A stretch of DNA of 64,000 nt from Mucilaginibacter gilvus (lineage in GTDB: Bacteria; Bacteroidota; Bacteroidia; Sphingobacteriales; Sphingobacteriaceae): contig NZ_SBIW01000002.1 in the NCBI RefSeq assembly GCF_004054195.1, positions 372,001 to 436,000 on the forward strand, in the 5' to 3' direction. The translations under genes and the position numbers were made by a program. The notes below the pieces were generated by a model. It made no database searches, had not been told where the DNA came from, and saw only the letters and a program-made list of their open reading frames with translations. Shown here piece by piece: positions 29,451 to 38,494 of the stretch; position 1 is the first letter of the stretch; each line of letters begins with the position of its first letter.

Positions 29451-30329
29451 TTGAAAGCATTCGTAACCAAGTATTCTGTTTCCTGTTTCATCGGGCTTGC
29501 GTTTGCTATTTCGCTATTGATAGGCTTGCCACTAAAGATCTTTGTATTAAACAATGTTTTTGCCGGTTCGGAAATTGGGTTAAGTTATTGTTCAAAAATA
29601 TTAGTGGTTTTTGGCCCGGCAATAGCGGCTATTATTGTGAGCTATGTCACCATGGGTGGCGCGGGTGTTAAGGCGCTGCTGAGCAAATTACAACCTTATA
29701 TAGAGCACATTATTTGGTGGTTTGGATTGCCTTTTGCCGGTTTAGCCATTACAACTATTGGCTTTATGGCTGCGGGTTTTACCTTTAGCCAATTAGTTGC
29801 AATGGTTACCAGTGTCAGTCCGCTTCTATTGCTTATGCACCTTGGCGGCGCAGTTTTATTTATTGGTTTAGGTGAAGAATTGGGCTGGCGGGGATGGCTG
29901 CTACCAAAACTTGCCGAAGGCCGCCCTTTAAAACATGCCATGCTGATGGTTTTTGTGGTTTGGGCACTGTGGCACCTCCCGCTGTTTTTTGCCGGATGGC
30001 GGGTAGCAGTTCCTTTCGTTATAGCCGTTTTCGCCTTATCCGTAATATTTACCTGGCTGTGGGACCGCGTGGGCGGCAACGTATTTGTACTGGCTGTAGC
30101 CCATGCCTCCGTAGATTTCCCCGAAGCTTTTTTTGAAGGACGCATAGGCCCCGGTCACGATGCCCAAATACTTAACGCATGGACTGCAATGGCGGTTATA
30201 TATTTAATTATTACCGGCTGTATTTACCTGACGCGCAAGCAGCAGCTGGAAGTTATATTGGAGCAACCCAATGAACGACTGCTACCGGGCGCACCCAAAG
30301 AAGAAAGCGCTACGGAAGTGGCGATTTAG
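29451..30329 (+). CDS. CPBP family intramembrane glutamic endopeptidase
   Basis: 292 residues, about eight helices. Conserved motif 1 EELGWRGWLLPKL gives E142-E143 and R147; motif 2 contains H175 (WALWHLPLFF); motif 3 has H218 (VLAVAHASVD). The start is TTG at 29451, placed right before the first helix, with no better ATG. Such proteases are often linked to bacteriocin immunity or prenyl-protein processing, but no partner gene is nearby. Confidence 0.88.
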   Translation: MKAFVTKYSVSCFIGLAFAISLLIGLPLKIFVLNNVFAGSEIGLSYCSKILVVFGPAIAAIIVSYVTMGGAGVKALLSKLQPYIEHIIWWFGLPFAGLAITTIGFMAAGFTFSQLVAMVTSVSPLLLLMHLGGAVLFIGLGEELGWRGWLLPKLAEGRPLKHAMLMVFVVWALWHLPLFFAGWRVAVPFVIAVFALSVIFTWLWDRVGGNVFVLAVAHASVDFPEAFFEGRIGPGHDAQILNAWTAMAVIYLIITGCIYLTRKQQLEVILEQPNERLLPGAPKEESATEVAI

Positions 30330-30399
30330 CTACTTCGATAATAAAAACTGAAAGCTCTGGGTAGAGATAGCCTTTTTAAAGCAAACTATCTTCTGCAAC

Positions 30400-31470
30400 C
30401 TATTTCTTAACAAACTTTACCTGGAACAGCTTATCCCACTTTTTACCAGTTACAAAGATACGGTTGGTGACTTTATCATAAGCTATACCGTTTAACACAT
30501 CCGCGTTTGCGTTGCGGCTTGCCTCAGGGTAAAGCGCTTTCATATCTATCTTTTGCAGCACAGCACCGGTTTTGGGGTCTATCACCAAAATATCGTCGGT
30601 TTGGTAAACATTAGCGTAGAGCTTGCCATCTATCATTTCCAGTTCGTTCACCTGGTTTACAGCGCCTTTATCATCGTATACATCAATATAGCCAGTTTGG
30701 CGGTAGGTATCTTTATCTAAAAAGAAGATACGGTTAGTTTTATCGTCCATGTACAGCTTTTTACCGTCAAAGGTCATTCCCCATCCTTCTATACCCACAT
30801 TGTTTTCAAATGTGCTCAACAGCTTAAAGGTATCTTTATCGTATACAAAGCCTTTTCTTTCTGTATAGGTAAGCTGGATTATTTTATCGCCCACTATGGA
30901 GATACCTTCGCCAAATACCTTAGGGTCTATATCTATCTTTTTTACTGGCTTGCCTGTAGCCAGGTCAACTTTACGCAGGCTTGATTGACCTTCACCATCG
31001 GCCACGCGGCCACCATCGCTCTCATATAAATAGCCATCCTGAAACAACAAACCTTCGGTATAGGATGATGTATCATGGCCGTAGACTTTCTCTACCTTAA
31101 AAGTTAACTCTTCGGGCGCTTTGGCTGCCAGCAATACAATGTTGGTGGTAAACTCCTGCGCCTGCCCTGCATGGTAAACCTTGGCTGTTATTACGCGGGC
31201 ACCCAAGATCAGGGTATCGGTTTTAAGCGTTACCGCGGTCGAATCGTTAGACGACCCTACCCGCTTACCATCCATCACATACACTACCGAATCTGGCTTA
31301 ACATCCGCAGGGTATTTTACACTGAAACTTACCGGATCGCCGGATTTGTAGGTGGTACCTGCATCGGGGCTTACGGTAATATATTCGCTACTGTCCTTAT
31401 TATCTTTACAGCCATTGCAACCGCAGGCCAACAGGGCTATAACGGCAAAGTAGAGTATTCTTTTATTCAT
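30400..31470 (-). CDS. Glutaminyl-peptide cyclotransferase (glutamine cyclotransferase family), lipoprotein
   Basis: About 356 residues from the ATG at 31470, with lipobox ALLACG at about residue 16. An N-terminal Ig-like domain (residues 20-125) precedes a beta-propeller of the glutamine cyclotransferase family: VEKVYGHDTSSYTEGLLFQDG, EGISIVGDKIIQLTYTERKG, WGMTFDGKKLYMDDKTNRI and VNELEMIDGKLYANVYQTD. Converts N-terminal Gln to pyroglutamate in plant relatives; the role here is inferred. Only 1 bp separates it from yraN, so it belongs to the dnaG operon. A start at 31503 would overlap yraN and is less likely. Confidence 0.88.
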   Translation of the reverse strand: MNKRILYFAVIALLACGCNGCKDNKDSSEYITVSPDAGTTYKSGDPVSFSVKYPADVKPDSVVYVMDGKRVGSSNDSTAVTLKTDTLILGARVITAKVYHAGQAQEFTTNIVLLAAKAPEELTFKVEKVYGHDTSSYTEGLLFQDGYLYESDGGRVADGEGQSSLRKVDLATGKPVKKIDIDPKVFGEGISIVGDKIIQLTYTERKGFVYDKDTFKLLSTFENNVGIEGWGMTFDGKKLYMDDKTNRIFFLDKDTYRQTGYIDVYDDKGAVNQVNELEMIDGKLYANVYQTDDILVIDPKTGAVLQKIDMKALYPEASRNANADVLNGIAYDKVTNRIFVTGKKWDKLFQVKFVKK

Positions 31471-31471
31471 T

Positions 31472-31840
31472 TTAAATGGCAGAAGGCCAAAAGGCATCTT
31501 CAATATGTTTTAAATTATAATTGTTAGTACGGTTGAAAAGGATAGATATTATATCAAAGCGAACTTCACCCTGGTGGTTCATCAAATATATGTACTCATC
31601 GGCCGCTTCAGCCATTAAACGCTGCTTGCGGGCATCTACAAAATCCTCGGGCTCACCAAAGCCGTTGCTTGTCCGGGTTTTCACTTCGGCGAATATAATA
31701 GTTTTGTTTTTATAGACGATGAGGTCAATCTCGGCTTTACCAAATACCCAGTTCTCATCCATTATCTCGTAGCCGGTAGCTTCGAGGTGGGCTTTGGCTA
31801 TTGCTTCGCCCTGGCGGCCGAGATCGTTGTGAGTTGCCAT
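31472..31840 (-). CDS. yraN: UPF0102 family protein YraN
   Basis: 122 residues, endonuclease-like fold: GRQGEAIAKAHLEATGYEIMDENW, KAEIDLIVYKNKTIIFAEVKTR and RFDIISI. These carry the Glu, Asp and EVKTR residues of the PD-(D/E)XK-type core. It overlaps the membrane protein start by 1 bp. Confidence 0.92.
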   Translation of the reverse strand: MATHNDLGRQGEAIAKAHLEATGYEIMDENWVFGKAEIDLIVYKNKTIIFAEVKTRTSNGFGEPEDFVDARKQRLMAEAADEYIYLMNHQGEVRFDIISILFNRTNNYNLKHIEDAFWPSAI

Positions 31841-32085
31841 TAAGCAAGCACGATAAAAATTCCAAAAAAAAGTGCCATTACAAAAAGGCTCCCATAAAAT
31901 AATCCCCAGCCTGCCTGCTTTATCTGCATATTTTTAACAGCCGGATTAGCCTGAATGACCAGTCCGATTATCAATACGAATCCGAAAATGGACAACAGGA
32001 ATCCGGGATTAGAAAAAAAACGGGATAAAAAAAAATGTATAAAATAATGAAACGCCAATGTTAATATTAAGTAGAGATATTTCAT
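31840..32085 (-). CDS. Small membrane protein
   Basis: 81 residues with about three hydrophobic segments (MKYLYLILTLAFHYFIHFFL; FLLSIFGFVLIIGLVIQ; WGLFYGSLFVMALFFGIFIV). No family recognised. 2 bp after dnaG and overlapping yraN by 1 bp, so co-transcribed. Confidence 0.7.
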   Translation of the reverse strand: MKYLYLILTLAFHYFIHFFLSRFFSNPGFLLSIFGFVLIIGLVIQANPAVKNMQIKQAGWGLFYGSLFVMALFFGIFIVLA

Positions 32086-32087
32086 TG

Positions 32088-34019
32088 CTATTTCAATATT
32101 ACCGAACCTAAGTAATCCGATATACTTTTCTCCACCTTTTTCATGTGCATATACTGGTTCAGCAGAATATCCTGGTCGGCATCGCTGGTTGCTTTTTGCA
32201 GTTCGTTACGCAGGTTTTCCAATATCTTGCCAACCTTGTGCATTTTAAGGTGAAAGATAGCGCCGAGGATAGTAGCCTTCATGTTGGCCTGTTCATCGGG
32301 TACAAGGATTTTGTGCATCTCGTACCAGTTCTCACTCAACGTGTACTTGGTGGCCAGCAGGGTTACCACCAGGTCGACAATTGCCTTATCGGGGTGATGG
32401 ATGAAATGCTGTTCATCAGGTAAGGCACCGTTCTCCATTTCCTTCTGATAGATCTCTACAAATTGCCTGCACGAGGGTTCCTCGAACTCCACATCGTTCA
32501 ATTCTACAATCATGAAGGGGCCGATGTAGGTATTGGCGATGCCATCCCAATCAATCATTTTGTTACCATACAGCAACAGCAGGCGAATGATTTCCTTCTC
32601 CTGCGTATCAATCTCTTTTTTCTTTTCTTCTACCGGTTCATCAAAAAAATGCGGTTCGTCCGGCATTTCCTGCGGCTGCTGGCGGTTGGCATTTTGCTGA
32701 TGATCCTTTTTGGCCTTAGCCATCCGCATTTTATTCAATTCGGAGAGCAACGCGCGCTCATCGATCTGCATGATGTGGCTACATTCCTTAATGAATACGG
32801 ATGCCTTTATGGAATCGGGGATCTTGGCGATACTTTCAACCACCTCGCGGATCACATCCGCCTTTTTTATAGGGTCGCCGCCTGCATCTTTCAATAGCAG
32901 GCTGGTTTTGTACAGGATAAAGTCCTTCTTATTTTCCTCGATATGCTTTTTAAAAGCATTGGTACCAAGCTTGCGCACGTAAGAGTCCGGGTCGTGCCCA
33001 TCGGGGAAGGAAACAACTTTTACGTTGAGCCCCTGCTCCAATATCATATCAAGCCCACGCAGTGATGCTTTGATCCCCGCTGCATCACCATCGTATAAAA
33101 TAGTAATGTTTTTAGTGAACCGGTTGATGAGCTTGATCTGCTCCACGGTAAGCGATGTGCCTGATGAGGCAACCACATTCTCTATCCCTGCCTGCGAAAC
33201 CGACAGCACGTCGGCATAGCCTTCTACCAGGTAGCAATTATCTTCCTCGCGGATAGATTTTTTGGCGAAGTAAAGTCCGTAAAGGATGTTTGATTTATGA
33301 TAGATCTCCGATTCGGGGGAGTTTACGTACTTGGGTACAGCCTTATCCGTCTTCAGCGTACGCCCGCCAAAGGCTATCACCCTGCCGGTGAAGCTATGGA
33401 TAGGGAACATTACGCGCCCTCGGTAACGGTCGTACAGGGTGCCGTTGTCGCGCTTTACAGACAGGCCGCTTTCTACCAAAAACTCCTCCTGGTAGCCGTT
33501 GCGAATGGCGCTGGCAGAAAACGCCTCCCATTGATCGGGCGAGTAACCCAACTCGAATTTCTTAATGGTATCGTTAGTGAAACCGCGCTCTTTAAAATAG
33601 CTGAGGCCGATGCTTTGCCCCTCGTCGGTATCCAGCAAACTTTCGTGGAAATATTTGGCTGCGTAACCGGATACGATCATGAGGCTTTCGCGGCGGTTAT
33701 CTTCGGCTTTATCTTCCGCCGACATCTCCGTTTCTTCAACCTCTATTCCGTATTTTTTGGCCAGCCATTTAAGCGCTTCAGGATAGGTGAACTTTTCCAG
33801 TTCCATTAAAAAGGTAATGGCGCTACCACCTTTACCTGTTGAAAAATCTTTAAAAATGCCCTTGGCCGGCGATACCGTGAACGATGGCGTACGCTCATTA
33901 GCGAAGGGCGAAAGCCCCACGTAATTTGCACCGCGCTTTTTTAATTGCACAAATTCACCAATCACCTCCACAATATCTGTGGCTTCCATTATACGGTCGA
34001 TGGTGGGCTTGGTGATCAT
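32088..34019 (-). CDS. dnaG: DNA primase, without the N-terminal zinc ligands
   Basis: Synthesises RNA primers at the replication fork. 643 residues: CHC2-type N-terminal domain, TOPRIM core (YLVEGYADVLSVSQAGIENVVASSGTSL, NITILYDGDAAGIKASLRGL) and a C-terminal DnaB-interacting part. The N-terminal domain has lost all zinc ligands: S37, A40, D58 and T61 where relatives have Cys, His, Cys and Cys (LSPFAN and DFSTG). The PSFTVSP and GKGG scaffold remains. A similar loss occurs in other Bacteroidota (from memory), so it is probably lineage-wide. First gene of a four-gene operon. Confidence 0.96.
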   Translation of the reverse strand: MITKPTIDRIMEATDIVEVIGEFVQLKKRGANYVGLSPFANERTPSFTVSPAKGIFKDFSTGKGGSAITFLMELEKFTYPEALKWLAKKYGIEVEETEMSAEDKAEDNRRESLMIVSGYAAKYFHESLLDTDEGQSIGLSYFKERGFTNDTIKKFELGYSPDQWEAFSASAIRNGYQEEFLVESGLSVKRDNGTLYDRYRGRVMFPIHSFTGRVIAFGGRTLKTDKAVPKYVNSPESEIYHKSNILYGLYFAKKSIREEDNCYLVEGYADVLSVSQAGIENVVASSGTSLTVEQIKLINRFTKNITILYDGDAAGIKASLRGLDMILEQGLNVKVVSFPDGHDPDSYVRKLGTNAFKKHIEENKKDFILYKTSLLLKDAGGDPIKKADVIREVVESIAKIPDSIKASVFIKECSHIMQIDERALLSELNKMRMAKAKKDHQQNANRQQPQEMPDEPHFFDEPVEEKKKEIDTQEKEIIRLLLLYGNKMIDWDGIANTYIGPFMIVELNDVEFEEPSCRQFVEIYQKEMENGALPDEQHFIHHPDKAIVDLVVTLLATKYTLSENWYEMHKILVPDEQANMKATILGAIFHLKMHKVGKILENLRNELQKATSDADQDILLNQYMHMKKVEKSISDYLGSVILK

Positions 34020-34041
34020 ATTTTAAAAAAGCGTGAGCCTG

Positions 34042-34049
34042 CAAAAGTA
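34042..34049 (-). promoter_or_regulatory. Probable -7 element of the dnaG operon
   Basis: Minus strand TACTTTTG, a match to TAnnTTTG, about 22 bp before the ATG. No clear -33 TTG. Confidence 0.45.
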
Positions 34050-34138
34050 AGGGTTATGGGCTTTAGTTCTTCTTTAAAGGTAGAAAATTATCGTTCAATA
34101 ATTAGTCTTAGGCTTAAACTGTGGCAACGGCATGCTGG

Positions 34139-34313
34139 CTACCCATAAATGTTCCGATGGAACATAGCAAATACGAATTCCTTTTCCTACCCATAAAATG
34201 TTCCTATCGGAACATCGGGAAGCACCTTTTTGTCCCGCGTTCCAGAGGAACGCCTTATGGGTAGAAAAAAGATTAGAAATATGCATGTTCCATCGGAACA
34301 TCTTATGGTCATC
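34139..34313. repeat. REP-like hairpin cluster 2 beside the transposase
   Basis: Four hairpins with a GTTCC-loop-GGAAC core: ATGTTCC-GAT-GGAACAT (34149-34165), ATGTTCC-TATC-GGAACAT (34198-34215), GCGTTCC-AGA-GGAACGC (34237-34253) and ATGTTCC-ATC-GGAACAT (34285-34301). The first two are preceded by CTACCCATAA; the last two are followed by CTTATGG(GTAG), the inverse tail. This gives two facing pairs as in bacterial interspersed mosaic elements. The upstream 34020-34138 stretch holds only the dnaG leader. Confidence 0.85.
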
Positions 34314-34319
34314 ACCATG

Positions 34320-34781
34320 CTATTCCAATTCCTTAAAGATATATTGCTCGTCCCATTCAATCTCAAACTTGGTTAAAAAATCGCGGTATTCCTCTAAAAA
34401 GGTCCTTTTCCTATGATGCTTCTCCTGGTTTTGGATATACGAGATTACATTTGGCACCTGGCTCTTTGCATACGAAAATGCACCATAACCTTCCTGCCAT
34501 GCAAAAGGCACCGAACAAACATTTTGCGCCTTAACCCATTTACTGCTTTCTGTCTTCACGTTTTGAATTAATGACGATATGGATTGATGCGGGCGCATTC
34601 CAATGAAAATATGAATATGATCGGGCATGGTATTTATCTGGAGCATTTTATGATTATTCTCCTGAAAAATACCCGTAATAAATTTCATCAATCCATCTTT
34701 CCAACTGTCGCCAATGAGTGCAGCCTGATATTTTACGGCAAAAACAAATTGGATATGGACTTGGGTATAGGTATTCGGCAT
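34320..34781 (-). CDS. REP-associated tyrosine transposase (Y1/IS200-like, HUH)
   Basis: 153 residues. Y1 transposase fold with HUH motif PDHIHIFIG and a catalytic Tyr in VISYIQNQEKHHRK; starts MPNTYTQVHIQFVFAVKYQ. It is single, with no tnpB and no IS ends, but stands directly beside four REP-like hairpins, the usual arrangement of a RAYT (domesticated transposase). Length is typical. It appears intact. Confidence 0.88.
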   Translation of the reverse strand: MPNTYTQVHIQFVFAVKYQAALIGDSWKDGLMKFITGIFQENNHKMLQINTMPDHIHIFIGMRPHQSISSLIQNVKTESSKWVKAQNVCSVPFAWQEGYGAFSYAKSQVPNVISYIQNQEKHHRKRTFLEEYRDFLTKFEIEWDEQYIFKELE

Positions 34782-34805
34782 AATTAATTGCTTGCTGCAA
34801 TTTAA

Positions 34806-35678
34806 TTATTTTTGTCCATTGGGCGCTAAACTGTTCTTCGGCTTCAAAAACGTTACCGCTATCCCCGCCAAAACTATTACACTACCAATAATTTCAGTCA
34901 CCGATAAATGCTCATCCAGTAAAAACGCCGCCAATATGCCTGCAAAAACAGTTTGGCTGAGCAGGGCGATGGCTACCCTGGTAGATTCCATATACCGCAG
35001 GGAATAGTTGATGGTAAGCCAGCCGACAAGCTGGCAAATCAATCCCATGCCGATAAAACAAAGCCACACCCTCACCGGAAAATCGATCAAATTACCACCG
35101 ATAAATGTGTTGATCACCAGCAGAAAAACACCTGCGCTTAGCATGCTGTAAAACATAAAAGTGAACACATCTATACCCGCCATAACGTTTTTGGTGATAA
35201 GGATATAGCTGGCGTATAAAAAACTTGCCAGTAAGGCCAGCAGGATGCCTGCATTAAATTCGAGGTGTATAATATGCTGGTAACCTACCAGTACCACCAT
35301 ACCAATGATAGCGATGAAAGTACCTATCCAAAATAGCTTGCCCGATTTTGCCTTAAAAAGCAAATAGCCGATGAGCCCAACCCAAACAGGTGCAAGGTTA
35401 GCAATGAGGGTGGATACCGTTGCGCTTATTTTTAATAGTGACACGTTCCAAACCGCAACATCAGACGCGAAGACGATACCCGCCGCAATGGAAATAAGAA
35501 GTTGTTTCCGCTCTACCTTCAGCTTGTTTTTGATGATGCAGTAAGGTAGCAGGCAAACCCATGCAACGGCTACTCTATAAAATGCGGCCCCAAGCGGAGA
35601 AACGCCCGCCAGCTTTACAAATATAGGTGAGAACGAAATACATAAGATACCGACTACGAGACTTACCCTTGGATTCAT
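34806..35678 (-). CDS. EamA/DMT family transporter
   Basis: 290 residues with ten predicted helices in two EamA repeats; GTFIAIIGMVVLVG and GSVIVLAGIAVTF are the repeat ends. Inner-membrane drug/metabolite exporter; substrate unknown. It ends in ALFLDEHLSVTEIIG, the usual second repeat. Confidence 0.87.
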   Translation of the reverse strand: MNPRVSLVVGILCISFSPIFVKLAGVSPLGAAFYRVAVAWVCLLPYCIIKNKLKVERKQLLISIAAGIVFASDVAVWNVSLLKISATVSTLIANLAPVWVGLIGYLLFKAKSGKLFWIGTFIAIIGMVVLVGYQHIIHLEFNAGILLALLASFLYASYILITKNVMAGIDVFTFMFYSMLSAGVFLLVINTFIGGNLIDFPVRVWLCFIGMGLICQLVGWLTINYSLRYMESTRVAIALLSQTVFAGILAAFLLDEHLSVTEIIGSVIVLAGIAVTFLKPKNSLAPNGQK

Positions 35679-35695
35679 GCTGTAAAACTACGGAT

Positions 35696-35862
35696 TTGTC
35701 AGAATCAGAATTTACAGAATTGAAGGATTCACAGAATTAATTGGCATGAGGCAAGCATGTTGTCTGAATCAGGATTTACAGGATCAGAAAAAAAATAAAT
35801 TAATAGGACGCTGCTCCGCATTCTGCACATTGTTAAACCCTGTAAATTCTGATTCAGACAAA
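35696..35862. repeat. TGTCTGAATCAGGATTTACAGG inverted repeat
   Basis: TGTCTGAATCAGGATTTACAGG (35762-35783) has a near-perfect inverted copy CCTGTAAATTCTGATTCAGACA (35839-35860; 1 mismatch in 22), with a partial third copy near 35698-35740 (TCAGAATCAGAATTTACAGAATT). A dispersed repeat of this type is common in Bacteroidota (from memory). It sits just upstream of asnS. Confidence 0.8.
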
Positions 35863-35868
35863 TAATTG

Positions 35869-35876
35869 TATTTTTG
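35869..35876 (+). promoter_or_regulatory. Probable asnS -7 element
   Basis: TATTTTTG matches TAnnTTTG and ends 18 bp before the ATG at 35895. Confidence 0.45.
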
Positions 35877-35894
35877 CCGCTCAAAATATTTTAT

Positions 35895-37331
35895 ATGAGT
35901 CAGCGAATTAAGATCAAAGCATTACTGCAAAGCGGGGAAACCGGTACAGAGGTAACGGTAAAAGGATGGGTACGGGCATTCCGCTCCAATCGTTTTATTG
36001 CTTTAAATGATGGCTCAACTAATGGCAACCTGCAAATTGTAGTTGATTTTGAAAACACCGACCCTGCATTGCTTAAACGCATCACTTTTGGTGCTGCAGT
36101 AAGTATCACCGGCAAACTGGCACCTTCATTAGGCCAGGGCCAATCGGTAGAGGTTATTGCAAGCGAAATTGAAATATTGGGCGATTGCAACCCGGATGAG
36201 TTTCCGTTACAACCTAAAAAACAAACCCTTGAGTTTTTGCGCGAGAACGCTCACCTGCGTTTCCGTACCAATACTTTCGGCGCGATATTCAGGGTGCGCA
36301 ACACATTATCCTTTGCGGTGCATCAGTTTTTCCAGGAGAAAGGCTTTGTTTACCTGCACACCCCGGTAATTACGCAGTCCGACGCGGAAGGCGCGGGCGA
36401 GGCTTTCCACGTAACCAATTTCGATCTGAACAACGTACCACGTACCGATACCGGCGAAGTAGATTATAAGCAGGATTTCTTTGGCAAATCTACCAACCTT
36501 ACCGTTTCCGGTCAGCTGGAAGGTGAGCTGGGCGCTATGGCTTTGAGTGATATCTACACCTTCGGGCCAACCTTCCGTGCAGAGAACTCAAATACTACCC
36601 GCCACTTAGCGGAGTTTTGGATGATTGAGCCGGAGATGGCTTTTTATGACATCCACGATAACGCTAACCTGGCCGAGGAGTTACTGAAATATGTGATCAG
36701 CTACGCTTTGGATAAAAACAAAGAAGACCTGGAGTTTTTAACCCAGCGCCTGTTGGAAGAAGAAAAACAGAAACCGCAGAACGAGCGTTCAGAACTATCC
36801 TTATTGGACAAGCTGCAGTTTTGCCTCAACAACGATTTTGAGCGCTTAACTTATACCGAAGCGATACAGATATTAAGGGATTCTACCCCTAATAAAAAGA
36901 AGAAGTTTGTTTACCCGGTAGAAGGCTGGGGTACCGATCTGCAATCGGAACACGAGCGTTACCTGGTAGAGAAACACTTTAAAAAACCGGTGATCCTGAC
37001 GGATTACCCTAAAGAGATAAAATCATTCTACATGCGCCAGAACGACGACGGTAAAACCGTTGCCGCTATGGACATCCTGTTCCCGGGCATCGGCGAGATC
37101 ATCGGTGGCTCGCAGCGCGAAGAACGTTTGGATAAACTGGAAACCCGCATGGACGAACTGGGCATCCCTAAAGATGAGCTTTGGTGGTATTTAGATACCC
37201 GCCGTTTCGGTGCTTGTCCGCATTCGGGCTTCGGCCTTGGTTTCGAGCGTTTGGTACTGTTTGTTACCGGCATGGGCAATATACGGGATGTGATTCCCTT
37301 CCCAAGGTTCCCTAAGAATGCGGAATTTTAG
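35895..37331 (+). CDS. asnS: Asparaginyl-tRNA synthetase
   Basis: Charges tRNA-Asn with asparagine. 478 residues from ATG 35895 (a TTG at 35874 is in frame but unlikely). N-terminal OB fold ([18 protein letters not shown]), class II motif 2 [21 protein letters not shown], motif 3 [15 protein letters not shown]. The gene ends right before a CCCCCTGAAGGGGG element. Confidence 0.96.
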   Translation: MSQRIKIKALLQSGETGTEVTVKGWVRAFRSNRFIALNDGSTNGNLQIVVDFENTDPALLKRITFGAAVSITGKLAPSLGQGQSVEVIASEIEILGDCNPDEFPLQPKKQTLEFLRENAHLRFRTNTFGAIFRVRNTLSFAVHQFFQEKGFVYLHTPVITQSDAEGAGEAFHVTNFDLNNVPRTDTGEVDYKQDFFGKSTNLTVSGQLEGELGAMALSDIYTFGPTFRAENSNTTRHLAEFWMIEPEMAFYDIHDNANLAEELLKYVISYALDKNKEDLEFLTQRLLEEEKQKPQNERSELSLLDKLQFCLNNDFERLTYTEAIQILRDSTPNKKKKFVYPVEGWGTDLQSEHERYLVEKHFKKPVILTDYPKEIKSFYMRQNDDGKTVAAMDILFPGIGEIIGGSQREERLDKLETRMDELGIPKDELWWYLDTRRFGACPHSGFGLGFERLVLFVTGMGNIRDVIPFPRFPKNAEF

Positions 37332-37459
37332 CCCCCCACCCCCTGAAGGGGGAGTTTTCGATTAGCATAACGAAATACTCGATAACGATAAAAGCCATCT
37401 CAAAGGATGGCTTTTATCGTTATGCAACTTCTGCTCCCCCTTCAGGGGGCTGGGGGGCT
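37331..37459. repeat. CCCCCTGAAGGGGG inverted-repeat element, copy 2
   Basis: Left arm GCCCCCCAC then CCCCCTGAAGGGGG (hairpin 37339-37352); right arm CCCCCTTCAGGGGG (37436-37449) then CTGGGGGGCTC. It encloses a perfect 18-bp stem (37382-37399 with 37406-37423). It starts at the base after the asnS stop. Confidence 0.88.
37382..37423. terminator. Bidirectional hairpin between asnS and the next convergent gene
   Basis: ATAACGATAAAAGCCATC pairs perfectly with GATGGCTTTTATCGTTAT, 18 bp with a 6-nt loop. Runs of A and T within the stem are less terminator-like than a U-tract, but the position between convergent genes fits. Confidence 0.6.
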
Positions 37460-37464
37460 CGCCA

Positions 37465-38394
37465 CTACTCCTTTTTATAATCTTTATGCACAATCAAAAA
37501 ACTCGCCCGTTCTTCTTTGTGGAAGGGAATATCCCAGTTGCCCTGGTAGGTGATTTTGGTGGGGAGCAGTTCGCCGTCGAATTTGTTTAGTTCGATGTTC
37601 ATCTGCACATCAAAATCGAAGAACATATTGCTGTATTTCATGTCGATATAGCGGCCAAGGATCTGGAAGGTGCGTTCGTCAAAAATGGTGGTCATCTCCT
37701 GTATCATCACATCATCCACCGTACTGCTGGGCTTACGGACCACCTTAAAGCGATACACGGGGATCGTATCGAGGTACTTGCCCCTCGCAAATTCATAATT
37801 GTAAAACTGCCGCAATTCCGGGCTAAATATTTCTGTTTTACTGCTGATGAACGGGATGCCGCTAACCTTGCGCCCCGGTGTAAAAATGAGCGTTTTTAGT
37901 TTTGCTTTATAACCTTCGTTTTTGCCTTTGGCTTCGCCAGGCAGCGGCGGACCTTTTACAAAATCGGAATTATAGGCGTTCATAAAAATGTAATCGAACA
38001 TTTCTACAGTATACAACTGGTACTTACCGTCCTTTTTAAAAACATTGCCGCTGTCTGCTTTAGCCATATACTGTAGTTTATGCGCGCCGGCAACATTGCT
38101 GTGAAGTATTTTCCGGTAGATCTTGCCCTCTACCTTGTTCTTTTTGTTATACGTAAAAATGCGGTTCTCGGCAGTAAAACCATAGCCTTTCATGTTACGG
38201 AAAGCGAGGTAAAAACTGGTGTCCTGCATTACTGCATCAATAAAATCCTGCGCACGCAAACGGTGCGAACGGATATTTACCGGCGAATCTATAACAATAG
38301 TTCGCAGCGTATCGGGGTTAAAGCGATTTATCTGCTGAGCTTGGGAGCAGAAAGCGGAAAGGAAAAAGCAAAAAGCGAGAAGAAGTTTTTTCAT
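37465..38394 (-). CDS. Secreted protein of unknown function
   Basis: 309 residues with a signal peptide (MKKLLLAFCFFLSAFCSQA). Mature part has LQYMAKADSGNVFKKDGKYQ and a C-terminal beta-rich NIELNKFDGELLPTKITYQGNWDIP, which is reminiscent of outer-membrane-anchored lipid-binding-like proteins, but I assign no family. It lies after the M20 peptidase, separated by an inverted repeat. Confidence 0.65.
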   Translation of the reverse strand: MKKLLLAFCFFLSAFCSQAQQINRFNPDTLRTIVIDSPVNIRSHRLRAQDFIDAVMQDTSFYLAFRNMKGYGFTAENRIFTYNKKNKVEGKIYRKILHSNVAGAHKLQYMAKADSGNVFKKDGKYQLYTVEMFDYIFMNAYNSDFVKGPPLPGEAKGKNEGYKAKLKTLIFTPGRKVSGIPFISSKTEIFSPELRQFYNYEFARGKYLDTIPVYRFKVVRKPSSTVDDVMIQEMTTIFDERTFQILGRYIDMKYSNMFFDFDVQMNIELNKFDGELLPTKITYQGNWDIPFHKEERASFLIVHKDYKKE

Positions 38395-38399
38395 AGTTA

Positions 38400-38493
38400 T
38401 TAGTCCATGGTCGATAGTCCATAGACCATGGATAAAAAGATTATGTTACAAAGTCGTCCGGCCATTGACCGTGGACCATCGACTATGGACTAA
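38400..38493. repeat. TTAGTCCATGGTCGATAGTCCAT inverted repeat
   Basis: Left arm 38400-38422, right arm 38471-38493 (inverse, 2 mismatches in 23). Each arm is itself palindromic (CCATAG/CTATGG). Family of dispersed palindromes. Confidence 0.8.
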
Positions 38494-38494
38494 A

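Noticed and set aside
34320..34781. Full IS200/IS605 insertion sequence with tnpB
   Set aside because: No tnpB, no subterminal IS ends and no guide hairpin at both ends. REP hairpins on one side fit a RAYT better.
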